Shown piece after piece: positions 1-6,098 of a DNA stretch of 8,900 nt (the stretch's first letter is position 1; every line of letters starts with the position of its first letter). Under the pieces are notes generated by a model. That model was not told where the DNA came from and searched no databases. It was given only the letters and a program-made list of their open reading frames with translations. This DNA is from JBAWAP01 sp049589355 (GTDB lineage: Bacteria > Chloroflexota > Anaerolineae > VGOG01). The DNA is taken from positions 1 to 8,900 of the forward strand of contig JBAWAP010000181.1 of assembly GCA_049589355.1 (NCBI GenBank), read 5' to 3'. The position numbers were made by a program, and so were the translations under genes.

Positions 1-5
1 CTACT

Positions 6-94
6 CAGAAACTTGGTTCGTAGTGGCGACTTTAGTCGCCTTTGCTGCCAAACGACAGCTAAAGCTGTTACTACGAACCTCGCCCAAGTTTCTG
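6..94. repeat. Intergenic inverted-repeat element with two internal hairpins
   Basis: The ends form a long interrupted palindrome. CAGAAACTTGG (6-16) is complementary to CCAAGTTTCTG (84-94), and GGTTCGTAGT (15-24) to ACTACGAACC (70-79). Inside lie two perfect hairpins: GGCGAC-TTTA-GTCGCC (25-40) and ACAGCT-AA-AGCTGT (55-68). The whole can fold as a three-way, cruciform-like structure. Similar TTCGTAGT-bounded elements are, to my memory, dispersed in Chloroflexota genomes. There is no coding signal, and the open frames crossing it are chance. An outer 8 bp pair, CTACTCAG (1-8) with CTGAGTAG (142-149), may extend it. Confidence 0.7.
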
Positions 95-100
95 CCCCCT

Positions 101-138
101 ACGGATGGCGCGATGCGCCATGGAAGACTCGCAATGAC
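101..138. repeat. GTCATTGCGAG-type intergenic repeat with hairpin
   Basis: A perfect hairpin, ATGGCGC-GAT-GCGCCAT (105-121), is followed by CTCGCAATGAC (128-138). On the minus strand the latter reads GTCATTGCGAG, the signature of a widespread family of bacterial REP-like intergenic repeats. It sits between two other repeats in a gene-free stretch. Confidence 0.5.
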
Positions 139-152
139 AGCCTGAGTAGTCA

Positions 153-206
153 CCCACAAAGACACAAAGGCACGAAGAAAAAAAGGGGGCTTAGTGTCTT
201 GGTGGT
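153..206. repeat. CACAAAGACACAAAGG intergenic inverted repeat
   Basis: CACAAAGACACAAAGGCACG is followed at a short distance by CTTAGTGTCTTGGTGG. The latter, read in reverse complement (CCACCAAGACACTAAG), is an imperfect copy of the former, so the segment can fold into a stem around a purine-rich loop. This family is common in environmental genomes and often gives spurious small protein calls. Nothing else is seen between it and the helicase start at 241. Confidence 0.55.
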
Positions 207-240
207 TTTTACGAGACTTGAACCTTGTCCCGGTTAGGAT

Positions 241-2427
241 TTGCATGAAGAAATGGATATCCTCAAGGATCTGAACCCCGCTCAGCGGGAAGCAGTACAG
301 GCCGTCGAGGGGCCGGTGTTGGTGTTGGCCGGGCCAGGCAGCGGCAAGACCCGGGTCTTAACCCACCGGGTGGCCTACCTGGTCAGGGAGTGTGGGGTGG
401 ACCCCTACAACGTCATGGCCGTAACCTTCACCAACAAGGCGGCCCAGGAGATGAAGGGGCGGTTGCATCACCTCTTGGGCCAGCGGCTCCAACGGCTGAC
501 CATCGGCACCTTCCACGCCATTTGCTCCCGCGTCCTGCGCCGTGAAGCAAAGCACCTCAATGTGAGTAGCGACTTCGTTATCTACGACACGAGTGACCAA
601 CTGGGGCTCGTCCGCCAGGCTCTGAAGGACCTGAACCTGGACGAGAAGATGTATCGTCCGCAGGCCATTTTGGGGACCATCTCCAAGGCCAAGAACGAAC
701 TGATTGGCCCGCAGGACTTCGCCCCCCAGACCTATTGGCAGGAGGTGGCCGGCCGAGTATACACTCGCTATCAAGAATTGCTTCTGGCCAACAATGCCCA
801 GGATTTCGACGATCTCCTGATGAATGCCGTTCACCTCTTCGATCGGCATCCGGACGTCTTGGCCAAATACCAGCAGCGTTACCTCCACATCCTGGTTGAT
901 GAATTCCAAGATACCAACACGGCCCAATACGTACTGGTCAAGCGGCTGGCAGGGAAGAATGGCAATCTATTCGCCGTCGGCGATGAGGATCAATCAATTT
1001 ATGCCTTCCGCGGCGCTGACTTCCGCAACGTTCACCGCTTTCGACGTGACTATCCTGACGCCAGGCTCGTCCTTCTGGAACAGAGCTACCGTTCGCCTCA
1101 GACCATCCTCGATGTAGCGAAGGCGGTCATCTCCCACAACATCCACCGCACGCCCAAGGAGATGCGTACTGAAAAGGGTCGAGGCCTGCCCATCGTCGTC
1201 CATGAGGCATATAACGAGCAGGAGGAGGCTCAATACGCGGTGGACCAGATTGCCCTGTTGGTGGCTGAGGGAACCTGTCGTCCAGGGGATTGCGCCATCA
1301 TGTACCGCACCAATGCGCAATCGCGCGTCTTGGAGGACACCTTCGTCCGCGCAGGCCTGCCCTACAAACTGGTGGGAGCCACGCGATTCTACGCCCGCCG
1401 CGAGATCAAGGATGTCCTGGCCTACCTGCGCCTGGTGCACAATCCCTATGACAGCGTCAGCCTGGCGCGCATCATCAACGTGCCCCCACGGGGCATCGGG
1501 CCGAAGACGATAAGTGCTCTCGAAAGATGGGCTGAAGAGTTGAGAGTGCCGATCCATACGGCCTTGCAGATGTCGGGAGAGGAGACTGAGGAGGCTGCTG
1601 CGCGTCTTCCTGCCTACGCTCGTAACGTCCTGGCGGATTTCTCGGATCTGCTGGACGAGCTAATCGCGGCGCGGGAGAAGCTGAACGTGTTAGAGCTTTT
1701 GGACCTGATCCTGGAGAAGTCGGACTATTCCGCTTACATTCGGGATGGCACGGAGGAGGGAGAGGACCGCTGGAACAATATCCTGGAGCTGCGCACCGTG
1801 GCTCGGGAGTACTTGGACTTGCCCACGGGGGACTCCTTGACCACGTTCTTGGAGGAGGTGGCCCTGGTGTCCGACATTGATACTTTCGATGAGACAGTGA
1901 ACGCCCCTACGCTACTGACTTTACACATGGCCAAAGGTTTGGAGTTTCCCGTGGTCTTCATCGTGGGCCTGGAGGAGGGGCTCTTTCCCCACAGCCGTTC
2001 CTTCGATGACCCCGACGCTATGGAGGAGGAGCGGCGCCTCTGCTACGTGGGCATTACCCGGGCCAAGGAGCGCCTCTACTTAGTTCACGCCTTCCGCCGC
2101 ACCATGTACGGGGAAAGCCAGGTGAGCGTGCCATCCCGCTTCATCACGGACATCCCCGATCACCTCATCGCGGGGCGTGGGGAAGTGGCTCTCCATGAAG
2201 AAGAGCGGCGCTACCGTTGGCAGGTCCAGTGGCCTGTCACTTCCGAGCCTGTCGTGATGACTCGATTCGAGACAGGGGATAGGGTACGCCATCGCTTGTT
2301 CGGGGAAGGCATCGTGATCGAGAGCAAAATCACGGGGGCCGACGAGGAAGTGACCGTGGCCTTCGAGGGGAAGGGGCTCAAACGCCTACTGGCCAGCTTC
2401 GCCAAATTGGAGAAGCTGGAAGGTTAA
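241..2427 (+). CDS. UvrD/PcrA-type SF1A DNA helicase, copy 1
   Basis: This is an ATP-dependent 3'-5' DNA helicase of the UvrD/PcrA/Rep family. Such enzymes unwind DNA in excision repair, replication restart and clearance of stalled RNA polymerase. At 728 aa it is full length, with all motifs in order: Q motif LNPAQREAVQ (11-20), Walker A AGPGSGKT (30-37), Ia VTFTNKAAQEM (61-71), TFH (90-92), Walker B DEFQDT (220-225), III GDEDQSIYAFRGAD (247-260), IV EQSYRS (280-285), the 2B-domain GIGPKT (418-423), V TLHMAKGLEF (560-569) and VI RRLCYVGITRAKE (598-610). Residues 676-725 match the PcrA C-terminal Tudor-like domain that contacts RNA polymerase. The frame is stopped just upstream (TAG at 235-237). 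The start is therefore TTG at 241 or, more like the family N-terminus, ATG at 253 (MDILKDLNPAQ); no good ribosome site decides. A near-identical paralogue follows 123 bp downstream. Confidence 0.96.
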   Translation: MHEEMDILKDLNPAQREAVQAVEGPVLVLAGPGSGKTRVLTHRVAYLVRECGVDPYNVMAVTFTNKAAQEMKGRLHHLLGQRLQRLTIGTFHAICSRVLRREAKHLNVSSDFVIYDTSDQLGLVRQALKDLNLDEKMYRPQAILGTISKAKNELIGPQDFAPQTYWQEVAGRVYTRYQELLLANNAQDFDDLLMNAVHLFDRHPDVLAKYQQRYLHILVDEFQDTNTAQYVLVKRLAGKNGNLFAVGDEDQSIYAFRGADFRNVHRFRRDYPDARLVLLEQSYRSPQTILDVAKAVISHNIHRTPKEMRTEKGRGLPIVVHEAYNEQEEAQYAVDQIALLVAEGTCRPGDCAIMYRTNAQSRVLEDTFVRAGLPYKLVGATRFYARREIKDVLAYLRLVHNPYDSVSLARIINVPPRGIGPKTISALERWAEELRVPIHTALQMSGEETEEAAARLPAYARNVLADFSDLLDELIAAREKLNVLELLDLILEKSDYSAYIRDGTEEGEDRWNNILELRTVAREYLDLPTGDSLTTFLEEVALVSDIDTFDETVNAPTLLTLHMAKGLEFPVVFIVGLEEGLFPHSRSFDDPDAMEEERRLCYVGITRAKERLYLVHAFRRTMYGESQVSVPSRFITDIPDHLIAGRGEVALHEEERRYRWQVQWPVTSEPVVMTRFETGDRVRHRLFGEGIVIESKITGADEEVTVAFEGKGLKRLLASFAKLEKLEG
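1838..2180 (+). repeat. Near-identical segment shared by the two helicase genes
   Basis: This segment pairs with 4154-4496 in the second helicase. By hand alignment I count eight differences in 343 bp (at 1914, 1995, 2001, 2007, 2010, 2071, 2073 and 2130), including uninterrupted identical runs of 76 and 80 bp. Synonymous positions are conserved as well. By contrast, 541-750 against 2866-3075 differ at about 37 of 210 positions. The block covers motifs V and VI. Confidence 0.85.
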
Positions 2428-2484
2428 GCGCCGAGGCTTTCGTTCGCCGAAGGCGCTGAGTAACGCTTAGTCTTGGACCTAAGC
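2427..2484 (+). other. Small hairpins between the helicase genes
   Basis: Directly after the first helicase stop, AGCGCC (2427-2432) can pair with GGCGCT (2452-2457), and GCTTAG (2465-2470) with CTAAGC (2479-2484). Neither is followed by a T run, so I do not call an intrinsic terminator. The motif TCGCCGAAGG at 2444-2453 recurs after the second helicase (4756-4765), so the duplicated unit may include this flank. Confidence 0.4.
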
Positions 2485-2501
2485 ACAGGGTGTCAGTACA
2501 G

Positions 2502-2541
2502 GGTCTCCGACCGAGGTGAAACGGGGCTCGGTTGAGAGACC
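2502..2541 (+). promoter_or_regulatory. Strong leader hairpin before helicase copy 2
   Basis: GGTCTC (2502-2507) pairs with GAGACC (2536-2541), and CGACCGAG (2508-2515) with CTCGGTTG (2527-2534, one G-U pair). One base (A2535) is bulged and the loop is 11 nt. That makes about 14 pairs ending 9 nt before ATG 2551. It has no T tract, so it is more likely a leader structure affecting translation or mRNA stability than a terminator. A partial copy, GGTCTCCTGACCGAG, lies after the second helicase at 4765-4779. Confidence 0.55.
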
Positions 2542-2550
2542 TCACCCATC

Positions 2551-4743
2551 ATGAAGTCTAAGGTTTCGCATGAAGAAATGGATATTCTCAGAGATCTGAA
2601 CCCTGCTCAGCGGGAGGCTGTACAGGCCATTGAGGGGCCGGTGTTGGTGTTGGCCGGGCCGGGCAGCGGCAAGACCCGGGTCTTGACCCACCGGGTGGCC
2701 TATTTGGTCAAGGAATGCGGCGTGGACCCCTACAACATCATGGCCGTGACCTTCACCAACAAGGCGGCCCAGGAGATGAAGGAGCGGTTAAATCGCCTCC
2801 TGGGTCAGCAGTTGCGAGGGCTGACTATTGGCACCTTCTACGCTATCGGCTCTCGCATCCTGCGCTGTGAGGCGGAGCGTCTGGATGTGAGTAACGACTT
2901 CGTTATCTACGACCGGAGCGACCAACTGGAGCTCGTCCGTCAGGCTTTGAAGGATTTGAATCTGGACGACAAGATGTACCGACCGCAGACCATACTGGCG
3001 ACCATCTCCAGGGCCAAGAACGAGCTAATCGGGCCAGAGTCCTTTGCCCCCCAAACCTATTGGCAGGAGGTGGCTGGTCGAGTATACACTCGCTATCAGG
3101 AACTTCTTCTGGCAAACAACGCCCAAGACTTCGACGATCTCCTGATGAACGCGGTTCGACTTTTCACCCGACACCCGGATGTCTTGGCCAAATACCAGCG
3201 GCGCTACTTCCACATCCTGATTGACGAGTTTCAGGAAACCAGCACAGCCCAATACGCCCTGGTCAAACGACTGGCGGGAAAGAATGGCAATCTCTTTGTC
3301 GTGGGCGACGAGGATCAATCAATTTACGCCTTCCGAGGCGCTGACTTCCGCAACGTACCCCGTTTTCGACGCGACTACTCTGAAGCCAGGGTCATCCTTC
3401 TGGAACAGAACTACCGCTCGCCCCAGACCATCCTTGATGTGGCCAAGGCCGTCATTTCCTACAACATCCACCGCACGCCCAAGAATCTGCGTACTGAAAA
3501 GGGACGGGGCCTGCCCATCGTCGTCCACGAGGCATACAACGAGCAGGAGGAGGCCCAGTACGTGGTGGACCAAATCGCCTTTCTGGTGGCTGGAGGCACC
3601 TGCCGTCCGGGGGATTGCGCCATCATGTACCGCACCAATGCCCAATCGCGCGTCTTGGAGGATGCCTTCGTCCGCGCGGGCCTGCCCTACAAGCTTGTGG
3701 GAGCCACTCGATTCTACGCTCGCCGCGAGGTCAAGGATGTCCTGGCCTACTTGCGCTTGGTGCACAATCCCTGCGATAGCGTCAGCCTGGCTCGCATTGT
3801 CAACGTGCCTGCGCGGGGCATCGGGTCGAAGATGAGGAGCGTCCTCGAAAAATGGGCCGGGTATTTGAGATTGCCGATCTATACAGCCTTGCAGATAAAT
3901 CGAGAGGAGGTCATTGTTCCTGTTCCCCCTTACGCTCGCAACACCCCGACGAGTTTTGCGGAGCTGCTGGCTGAACTTGTCGCCGCGCGGGAGAAACTGA
4001 ATGTACTGGAGCTTTTGGACCTAATCTTGGAGAAGTCCGGGTATTCTGCCTACATTCGGGACGGCACAGAGGAGGGCGAAGACCGCTGGAACAACATCCT
4101 GGAGCTGCGCACTGTGGCGCGGGAGTACTTGGACCTTCCTCCTGAGACCTCCCTGACCACGTTCTTGGAGGAGGTGGCCCTGGTGTCCGACATTGATACT
4201 TTCGATGAGACAGTGAACGCCCCTACGCTGCTGACTTTACACATGGCCAAAGGTTTGGAGTTTCCCGTGGTCTTCATCGTGGGCCTGGAGGAGGGGCTCT
4301 TTCCCCACAGTCGTTCTTTCGACGATCCCGACGCTATGGAGGAGGAGCGGCGCCTCTGCTACGTGGGCATTACCCGGGCCAAGGAGTGTCTCTACTTAGT
4401 TCACGCCTTCCGCCGCACCATGTACGGGGAAAGCCAGGTGAGCGTACCATCCCGCTTCATCACGGACATCCCCGATCACCTCATCGCGGGGCGTGGAGAG
4501 GCGGCCTTCGGTGAAGAAGAGCCGCGCTACCGTTGGCAGGTACAGTGGCCTGCTGCCTCTGAACTCGCGATGGCGGGTCAATTCGAGACAGGGGATAGGG
4601 TAAGACATCGCATGTTTGGGGAAGGCATCGTGATCGAGAGCAAAGCCACGGGAGGGGATGAGGAGGTGACTGTAGCCTTCCAGGAGAGGGGGATCAAACG
4701 CCTCTTGGCCAGCTTCGCCAAGTTGGAGAAGCTGGGAGGCTAA
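2551..4743 (+). CDS. UvrD/PcrA-type SF1A DNA helicase, copy 2
   Basis: This is a tandem duplicate of the upstream helicase, 730 aa and intact. It has the same layout: Walker A AGPGSGKT (35-42), motif Ia VTFTNKAAQEM, Walker B (225-230), GDEDQSIYAFRGAD, LEQNYRS, motif V TLHMAKGLEF (562-571), motif VI GITRAKE and the Tudor-like C-terminus (about 678-727). It departs from the family at conserved spots. TFH is TFY (Y97), DEFQDT is DEFQET (E229), and the 2B-domain GIGPKT is GIGSKM (423-428, losing the threonine). A three-residue deletion lies in the variable stretch near residue 460. Catalytic Asp-Glu, Walker lysine and the motif VI arginine remain, so ATPase activity is probably kept. The start is ATG 2551 or the internal ATG 2578 (MDILRDLNPAQ). 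Transcription probably continues from copy 1 across the 123 bp gap, or starts within it. It may be a specialised or slowly decaying paralogue. Confidence 0.95.
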   Translation: MKSKVSHEEMDILRDLNPAQREAVQAIEGPVLVLAGPGSGKTRVLTHRVAYLVKECGVDPYNIMAVTFTNKAAQEMKERLNRLLGQQLRGLTIGTFYAIGSRILRCEAERLDVSNDFVIYDRSDQLELVRQALKDLNLDDKMYRPQTILATISRAKNELIGPESFAPQTYWQEVAGRVYTRYQELLLANNAQDFDDLLMNAVRLFTRHPDVLAKYQRRYFHILIDEFQETSTAQYALVKRLAGKNGNLFVVGDEDQSIYAFRGADFRNVPRFRRDYSEARVILLEQNYRSPQTILDVAKAVISYNIHRTPKNLRTEKGRGLPIVVHEAYNEQEEAQYVVDQIAFLVAGGTCRPGDCAIMYRTNAQSRVLEDAFVRAGLPYKLVGATRFYARREVKDVLAYLRLVHNPCDSVSLARIVNVPARGIGSKMRSVLEKWAGYLRLPIYTALQINREEVIVPVPPYARNTPTSFAELLAELVAAREKLNVLELLDLILEKSGYSAYIRDGTEEGEDRWNNILELRTVAREYLDLPPETSLTTFLEEVALVSDIDTFDETVNAPTLLTLHMAKGLEFPVVFIVGLEEGLFPHSRSFDDPDAMEEERRLCYVGITRAKECLYLVHAFRRTMYGESQVSVPSRFITDIPDHLIAGRGEAAFGEEEPRYRWQVQWPAASELAMAGQFETGDRVRHRMFGEGIVIESKATGGDEEVTVAFQERGIKRLLASFAKLEKLGG

Positions 4744-4791
4744 AGACAGAATCATTCGCCGAAGGTCTCCTGACCGAGACGAGAGTATTTT

Positions 4792-4820
4792 CGATTTTCC
4801 GATTTCTGAATCGAAAATCG
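4792..4820. terminator. Hairpin between convergent helicase and tRNA genes (possible terminator)
   Basis: CGATTTT (4792-4798) pairs with AAAATCG (4814-4820), and CGATT (4800-4804) with AATCG (4809-4813). The loop is TCTG and C4799 is bulged. The hairpin lies where plus-strand helicase and minus-strand tRNA transcripts converge. The A/T-rich arms could serve either direction, but no clear U tract follows on either strand, so the terminator call is tentative. Confidence 0.4.
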
Positions 4821-4827
4821 AGGGTAG

Positions 4828-4899
4828 TGGGCCCCCCGGGACTCGAACCCAGACTCCTCCGCTTATGAGGCGGGTGCTTTGCCGTTAAGCTAGGGGCCC
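4828..4899 (-). tRNA. tRNA with anticodon CAT (Met elongator or Ile2)
   Basis: On the minus strand the acceptor GGGCCCC (4899-4893) pairs with GGGGCCC (4835-4829). The D arm is GCTT/AAGC with a short 7 nt loop. The anticodon loop CTCATAA (4869-4863) gives anticodon CAT. The T arm is CTGGG-TTCGAGT-CCCGG and the discriminator is A (4828). The G1-C72 pair argues against initiator tRNA. I cannot separate elongator Met from lysidine-modified Ile2. The anticodon stem CCCGC/GCGGA has a C27-A43 mismatch. No CCA is encoded (CTA follows the discriminator). Confidence 0.9.
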
Positions 4900-4943
4900 T
4901 CAAATTTGTGGCAAAATAAGCTGTAACAGGAGGTGGGAGGCAA

Positions 4944-5369
4944 ATGGTCGAACTACACCATGACGACAAAGGCTGCATTGCCGAGGCTGCTTTTCGGTAC
5001 GAGTGCTTCAAAAGGTCAATAACCCTTTTTGCTCCAGTGAAGCCAACGAGCAGGCTAGATTTCATAGCCCTACGAGATGACGGCTCGCCGGTCAAAATTC
5101 AGGTCAAATGGATATGGAAGAAAAGAGACAAAAAGGTATGCGATATAAGGCGGAGACGACTGTCAGCTAAGGGTACTAGGGCATATAACTATCAGCCACA
5201 GGAAGTGGATGTGTTTGCCTTTTACGATGACGAGACCAGAGACTTCTTTATCATCCCTTTTGACGAGATTGGAGAACAAACACACCTAACTTTTAGCGAT
5301 ACTCCTAATCGTAATCAGTACGACACGAATTGGATGGTGTATAAGAATAAGTTTGAGTACCTGAAATAG
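4944..5369 (+). CDS. PD-(D/E)xK homing-type endonuclease (group I intron endonuclease family)
   Basis: This 141 aa protein resembles the group I intron-associated PD-(D/E)xK endonucleases, whose characterised member is I-Ssp6803I. Visible elements in order are an N-terminal helix with KGCIAEAAF (Glu14), RLDFIAL (Asp39) and KIQVKW (Gln53, Lys55), giving an E...D...QxK active-site pattern. These are followed by EVDVFAFYDDETRDFFIIPFDEI (positions 87-109), the beta-strand pair typical of this fold. The likely role is sequence-specific DNA cleavage. An excellent ribosome site, AGGAGGTG (4928-4935), lies 8 nt before the ATG. The gene is antisense to its tRNA neighbours, begins 44 bp from the CAT tRNA 5' end, and its stop TAG abuts the broken anticodon loop of a half tRNA. 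The end of the gene is A+T-richer than the helicases (42% G+C in 5281-5340 against 58% in 4261-4320, hand counts), which suggests transfer. A standalone restriction-fold nuclease is the main alternative. Confidence 0.75.
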   Translation: MVELHHDDKGCIAEAAFRYECFKRSITLFAPVKPTSRLDFIALRDDGSPVKIQVKWIWKKRDKKVCDIRRRRLSAKGTRAYNYQPQEVDVFAFYDDETRDFFIIPFDEIGEQTHLTFSDTPNRNQYDTNWMVYKNKFEYLK

Positions 5370-5400
5370 GCCAACCGCTCTACCATTGAGCTATGGGCCC
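5370..5400 (-). pseudogene. 5' half of a tRNA, truncated in the anticodon loop
   Basis: Read on the minus strand from 5400, this has acceptor strand GGGCCCA, TA, a complete D arm GCTC-AATGGTA-GAGC, G26, anticodon-stem strand GTTGG (27-31) and C32. The next base, position 33, should be T but is C, belonging to the TAG stop of the opposing endonuclease gene. No matching 3' half (CCAAC stem, T arm, TGGGCCC) is found in the 470 bp beyond. It lies 9 bp from tRNA-Gly in a tight array, so it was probably a functional tRNA before the break. The anticodon is lost; a CAT anticodon is a guess from the GTTGGC stem. Confidence 0.75.
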
Positions 5401-5409
5401 AAGTTATAG

Positions 5410-5481
5410 AGCGGGAGACGAGATTTGAACTCGCGACAGCCTGCTTGGAAGGCAGGAGCTCTACCCCTGAGCTACTCCCGC
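5410..5481 (-). tRNA. tRNA-Gly (anticodon TCC)
   Basis: On the minus strand the acceptor GCGGGAG pairs with CTCCCGC. The D arm is GCTC-AGGGGTA-GAGC, the anticodon stem CCTGC/GCAGG encloses the loop CTTCCAA (anticodon TCC), and the T arm is GCGAG-TTCAAAT-CTCGT. The discriminator is T, as usual for bacterial tRNA-Gly. No CCA is encoded. It lies 37 bp after the DUF5661-like gene on the same strand and 9 bp before the truncated tRNA. Confidence 0.96.
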
Positions 5482-5518
5482 GTGTTGCCAGATGGCAGAT
5501 AGCTAATGGCCGACGGCA

Positions 5519-5956
5519 CTATGCTAACTTGTTCGCTTCGTCTTCACTCAGAACCTGTCTGGCCCTGACCAGTTTTCTGTATAAGGCTTCGACTTTCGCT
5601 GCGTTCCTCGAAACTGCCGCCTTCAATAGATCCCCCTCTATCTCCGCCACTTCAAGACGCTTGTAGTAATCCAGGGACTCCTTGAAGTGAGCTAACACAA
5701 TCTTACCCGTCAAAAGCGGATGATTGTTCGTGACATTTGCGTCCTCAAACACCACGCCATGTTCGAGTTCTACTTCCAGGCCCCGCCTGAATTCCTCAAG
5801 GTCAATACTCATACCTTCAACATTCATCGCTTCCAGAATCACTCGGGCCTCTTCTGGTAGTACTTTGACGTCTGTCAGTGCAGTCCAATCCCTGATACCC
5901 AGTTCTTTACAGACTCTCCTGACTTCCTCAACGGTTACATACTCTGGAAATTCCAT
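5519..5956 (-). CDS. DUF5661-like conserved protein of unknown function
   Basis: This is a 145 aa soluble protein without signal peptide or membrane segment. Its centre, from EEFRRGLEVELEHG to NVTNNHPLLTGKI and then VLAHFKESLDYYKRLEV (about residues 54-104), matches the pattern I know as DUF5661: a short domain with a VELEHG motif, a TNVT-type loop and a TGKIAxAHxxExxDYYxRL helix. The function is unknown. The N-terminal 50 residues look like a small helical domain (VTVEEVRRVCKELGI), and residues 106-140 are a charged helix. ATG 5956 is chosen over the overlapping GTG 5959 because AGGAGG (5967-5962) stands 5 nt from the ATG but only 2 nt from the GTG. It sits within a same-strand tRNA cluster, after tRNA-Pro and before tRNA-Gly, and may share their transcript. 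Confidence 0.85.
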   Translation of the reverse strand: MEFPEYVTVEEVRRVCKELGIRDWTALTDVKVLPEEARVILEAMNVEGMSIDLEEFRRGLEVELEHGVVFEDANVTNNHPLLTGKIVLAHFKESLDYYKRLEVAEIEGDLLKAAVSRNAAKVEALYRKLVRARQVLSEDEANKLA

Positions 5957-5978
5957 CACTCCCTCCTCTTCTCAATGT

Positions 5979-5990
5979 GCGCCTAAGCGC
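5979..5990. other. Small hairpin between tRNA-Pro and the DUF5661-like gene
   Basis: GCGC (5979-5982), CTAA, GCGC (5987-5990) form a short hairpin downstream of tRNA-Pro on the minus strand. It is too small and lacks a T run, so it is a weak candidate for a terminator or processing signal. The rest of 5960-6011 holds only the gene's ribosome site. Confidence 0.3.
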
Positions 5991-6011
5991 CGCTATAACT
6001 ATCTGCTAACC

Positions 6012-6089
6012 TGGTCGGGGCGGGCGGAATCGAACCGCCGACCTCTTGGACCCAAGCCAAGCGCGCTGACCGGACTGCGCTACGCCCCG
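6012..6089 (-). tRNA. tRNA-Pro (anticodon TGG), CCA encoded
   Basis: On the minus strand the acceptor CGGGGCG (6089-6083) pairs with CGCCCCG (6022-6016). The D arm is GCGC/GCGC, the anticodon stem CTTGG/CCAAG encloses the loop CTTGGGT (anticodon TGG), and the T arm is GGCGG-TTCGATT-CCGCC. The discriminator is A (6015), followed by an encoded CCA (6014-6012). C1-G72 is the bacterial tRNA-Pro identity pair. It is the only tRNA here with an encoded CCA, and a near-consensus promoter lies directly upstream. Confidence 0.97.
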
Positions 6090-6098
6090 CCTGCTAAT

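Noticed and set aside
1..246. Small open frames on both strands at the left end
   Set aside because: They are translations of intergenic repeat elements; similar spurious proteins are commonly predicted from the CACAAAGACACAAAGG family.
358..1557. Minus-strand open frames inside the helicase genes (also 3025-3765)
   Set aside because: They recur at matching places in both helicase copies as by-products of G+C-rich codon use, and lack family resemblance or ribosome sites.
2427..2457. Intrinsic terminator after helicase copy 1
   Set aside because: The hairpin is weak and no T run follows it.
4900..4943. Promoter for the endonuclease gene or the CAT tRNA
   Set aside because: There are A/T-rich hexamers, but no pair of boxes with acceptable spacing stands out on either strand.
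4900..5369. Group I intron containing the endonuclease gene
   Set aside because: An intron would have to run on the minus strand with the tRNA, but the region is almost entirely a plus-strand coding sequence, no 3' half of the same tRNA follows, and I see no conserved intron core.
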